This document shows positions 12,667-14,801 of a DNA stretch of 14,801 bases, one piece after another. The DNA is from Ruminococcaceae bacterium UBA6845 (GTDB taxonomy: Bacteria; Bacillota; Clostridia; Oscillospirales; Acutalibacteraceae). The notes beneath the pieces are model-generated. The model searched no databases, was not told where the DNA came from, and was given only the letters and a program-made list of their open reading frames with translations. The stretch lies in contig DKDP01000005.1 of the NCBI GenBank assembly GCA_002449395.1, positions 1-14,801 on the forward strand, read 5' to 3'. A program made the translations under genes and the position numbers. The first letter of the stretch is position 1. The number at the start of each line of letters is the position of its first letter.

Positions 12667-14649
12667 ATGAGTGAATTTGAAAGAGCAAGCGAGCGTGCAA
12701 AGGAGCTGAGGGATCTCCTCAACTACCATAGCCACAAATATTATGTCGAGGACAATCCCGAAATTGAGGATTTTGAATATGACAGACTTATGAGGGAGCT
12801 TTCCGATATCGAGGATAAGTTCCCCGAGCTTGTCACACCCGATTCGCCGACAAGACGAGTCGGCGGCAGTGCCGACGGTCAGTTTGAGCCCGTTGAGCAC
12901 GCTGTTCATATGGAGAGCTTACAAGACGCTTTCAGTCTGGACGAGCTCAGAGCCTTTGACAAACGGGTGAGGGAGACCGAGCCGAACGCAACATATGTTG
13001 TTGAGCCGAAGATCGACGGTCTTTCGGTGTCGCTTGAATATGAAAACGGCATTTTCAAAAGAGGTTCGACCCGTGGCGACGGTACGATCGGTGAGAACGT
13101 CAGTGCAAATCTCTGCACGGTCGGCTCAATTCCGCTTCACCTTAAAAGAGAGCTTGACGAGATTGAGGTCAGGGGAGAGGTCTATATGCCCCGTGAGGTT
13201 TTCCTTAAGCTCGTTGAACAGCAGGAAAATAATGAAGAAAAGCCCTTTAAAAATCCCCGAAATGCCGCCGCAGGATCCCTCAGACAGAAAGATCCGAAGA
13301 TTACGGCAAAGAGACACCTTGACATTTTCGTCTTTAACATACAGCGTATCAGCGGCAAGGTGCTGACGGGTCATAAGCAGTCGCTTGATTACATCAAGGA
13401 ACTTGGGTTCAAGACTATCCCGTTCTATACCCCCTGCGATAATATCGAGGACGCAATAAAAGAGGTTGAGCGCATCGGAGAAATAAGGGGAACTCTGCCC
13501 TTTGATATCGACGGTGCTGTTATAAAGGTCGACAGCTTTGAACAGCGTGAGGCGCTCGGAAGCACGTCGAAGTTTCCGAAATGGGCAATAGCCTTTAAAT
13601 ATCCGCCCGAGGAAAAGCAGACGAAGGTTGTCGATATTGAAATAAACGTCGGCAGGACAGGCGTTCTGACGCCGACAGCCGTATTTGAACCGGTTATGGT
13701 TGCCGGCTCTCTTATCAGCCGTGCAACGCTCCATAATCAGGATTTTATAACCGAAAAGGATATTCGAATCGGAGATACTGTGACAATCCGAAAGGCGGGC
13801 GACATCATTCCCGAGGTGCTGAATGTTGTTGAACATTCGGGCTCGTCGCTTCCGTATGTTATGCCCGAACTTTGCCCGTCGTGCGGCGCAAGGGTTGTGC
13901 GTGAGGAGGGCGAGGCGGCTCTCCGCTGTCTGAACACGGATTGTCCGGCTCAGCTTCTGAGGAATCTTATTCATTTCTGCTCACGTGACGCAATGGACAT
14001 TGAGGGACTGGGTGAGAGCAATATTGAGCTGTTCGTTAATTCGGGTCTGATCAAGAACCCTGCGGATATTTATCATCTTGAGGCGGAGCAGATTGTACCG
14101 CTTGAGCGTATGGCGGAGCAGTCGGCTAATAACCTCATAGCCGCAATAAACGAATCGAAGAAAAATGATCTTTCAAAGCTCGTTTTTGCACTCGGTATAC
14201 GTCACATTGGTCAAAAAGCCGCAAAGCTCCTCTCTGAACGTTTCGGCACAATGACGGCTCTGATGAATGCAAGCTATGACGATATAATGACAATAGACGG
14301 ATTCGGAGCAATAATGGCAAAGAGCGTTGCCGACTATTTCAATATGCCCGAGAGCCTTGAACTGATCGACAAGCTGATGGCGGCGGGACTCAATATGAAG
14401 TCGCTTAAGGAAGTTAAGGATATGCGCTTTGCGGGCAAGACGTTTGTCCTGACAGGCACCTTGCCGACCTATAAGAGGAGCGAGGCGGCAGGTATTATCG
14501 AGAGCTTCGGCGGTAAAACTGCGTCGTCTGTTTCAAAGAAAACGGATTTTGTTCTGGCAGGCGAGGATGCCGGCAGTAAGCTGCAAAAGGCGAACGATCT
14601 CGGTATAAAAGTTATCAGCGAGGACGAGTTCCGAGAGATGATAAAATAA
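12667..14649 (+). CDS. ligA: NAD-dependent DNA ligase LigA
   Basis: LigA seals nicks in DNA during replication and repair, using NAD+ to form an enzyme-AMP intermediate. The 660-residue product shows the whole bacterial architecture: the Ia segment with HSHKYYVEDNPEIEDFEYD, the adenylation domain with the nucleophile Lys115 in KIDGLS, the OB-fold with VGRTGVLTPTAVFEPV, a four-Cys zinc finger (C403, C406, C421, C426), helix-hairpin-helix repeats (for example ALGIRHIGQKAAKLL), and a C-terminal BRCT domain from about 583 (FAGKTFVLTGTLPTYKRSEA). Length and residues are normal. ATG 12667 follows GGAGTG. It has its own promoter, so it is expressed independently of yunB. No clear hairpin terminator lies between it and the tRNA promoter. 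Confidence 0.98.
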   Translation: MSEFERASERAKELRDLLNYHSHKYYVEDNPEIEDFEYDRLMRELSDIEDKFPELVTPDSPTRRVGGSADGQFEPVEHAVHMESLQDAFSLDELRAFDKRVRETEPNATYVVEPKIDGLSVSLEYENGIFKRGSTRGDGTIGENVSANLCTVGSIPLHLKRELDEIEVRGEVYMPREVFLKLVEQQENNEEKPFKNPRNAAAGSLRQKDPKITAKRHLDIFVFNIQRISGKVLTGHKQSLDYIKELGFKTIPFYTPCDNIEDAIKEVERIGEIRGTLPFDIDGAVIKVDSFEQREALGSTSKFPKWAIAFKYPPEEKQTKVVDIEINVGRTGVLTPTAVFEPVMVAGSLISRATLHNQDFITEKDIRIGDTVTIRKAGDIIPEVLNVVEHSGSSLPYVMPELCPSCGARVVREEGEAALRCLNTDCPAQLLRNLIHFCSRDAMDIEGLGESNIELFVNSGLIKNPADIYHLEAEQIVPLERMAEQSANNLIAAINESKKNDLSKLVFALGIRHIGQKAAKLLSERFGTMTALMNASYDDIMTIDGFGAIMAKSVADYFNMPESLELIDKLMAAGLNMKSLKEVKDMRFAGKTFVLTGTLPTYKRSEAAGIIESFGGKTASSVSKKTDFVLAGEDAGSKLQKANDLGIKVISEDEFREMIK

Positions 14650-14672
14650 TTTAAAAAATTTCAAAAAAATAC

Positions 14673-14700
14673 TTGCATTTCTCAAATTCTGTGGTATAAT
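14673..14700 (+). promoter_or_regulatory. Promoter of the tRNA-Val gene
   Basis: TTGCAT (14673-14678), 16 bases and a perfect TATAAT (14695-14700) with an upstream TGG (extended -10), starting 23 bases after ligA. Transcription should begin near 14707, about 46 bases before the tRNA. The transcribed leader contains a small CAGCC/GGCTG hairpin (14713-14727). Confidence 0.8.
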
Positions 14701-14752
14701 AACATACGTTCTCAGCCAATAAGGCTGCGTACAACAAGAAAATATGGCGAAT

Positions 14753-14801
14753 GGGAGCATAGCTCAGCTGGGGGAGCATCTGCCTTACAAGCAGAGGGTC
14801 A
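14753..14801 (+). tRNA. tRNA-Val (anticodon TAC), truncated by the window edge
   Basis: The 5' two-thirds of a tRNA is visible: acceptor strand GGGAGCA, TA linker, D-arm with GCTC/GAGC stem, then an anticodon arm TCTGC-CTTACAA-GCAGA with a perfect 5-bp stem. The anticodon at the loop centre is TAC, which reads valine GTA/GTN codons. The T-arm and the 3' acceptor strand lie beyond the window, so pairing of the acceptor stem cannot be verified. More tRNAs may follow. Confidence 0.92.

Noticed and set aside
13126..13974. 282-codon frame antisense to ligA
   Set aside because: Entirely within ligA, whose reading frame has every expected motif; no start signal.
14753..14801. tRNA-Val as a possible integration (att) site for a mobile element
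   Set aside because: No integrase, no repeated tRNA 3' end and no island gene is visible; the 3' end lies outside the window.

Overview
The window looks like a stretch of chromosome from an anaerobic, spore-forming Firmicute of class Clostridia, most likely of the Oscillospiraceae/Ruminococcaceae type. The reasons are the MEP-pathway kinase IspE, a YunB-type sporulation protein, a UPF0371/DUF1846 protein, two secreted proteins with type I dockerin domains (the hallmark of cellulosome- or amylosome-building clostridia), AGGAG-type ribosome binding sites, frequent TTG starts and moderate GC. The taxonomic call is inference from gene content; no 16S rRNA is present.

Layout. (1) 94-2295, plus strand: ispE, then three small uncharacterised genes (a two-helix membrane protein, a lipoprotein, and a SAP-domain protein with a duplicated C-terminal module), ending at a stem-loop terminator at 2316-2355 shared with the convergent genes beyond it. 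(2) 2380-5843, minus strand: a UPF0371/DUF1846 gene and a peptidase S51 gene 10 bases apart under one sigma-A-like promoter, then a secreted Dcr2-like metallophosphoesterase with its own promoter. (3) 6039-10152, plus strand: a near-perfect promoter drives a cytoplasmic GH2 beta-galactosidase, followed by a sugar phosphate isomerase/epimerase-like TIM-barrel protein and an overlapping 35-codon ORF with a good ribosome binding site. (4) 10168-11884: two tandem paralogous secreted proteins, each a signal peptide, an N-terminal dockerin and a shared domain of about 190 residues that I do not recognise. (5) 11936-12559: yunB. (6) 12667-14649: ligA, with its own promoter. (7) 14695-14801: a promoter and the 5' part of a tRNA-Val(TAC) cut by the window edge.

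How they fit together. The beta-galactosidase and the isomerase suggest intracellular breakdown of an imported galactoside. The dockerin proteins suggest attachment to an extracellular cohesin scaffold. Housekeeping genes (ispE, yunB, ligA, tRNA-Val) frame these accessory genes. No gene-free stretch exceeds 300 bases; the longest, 5844-6038, holds two divergent promoters. I see no transposase, CRISPR array, phage gene or defence system. The least explained parts are the paired dockerin proteins, the 35-codon ORF before them, and the three-gene cluster after ispE.
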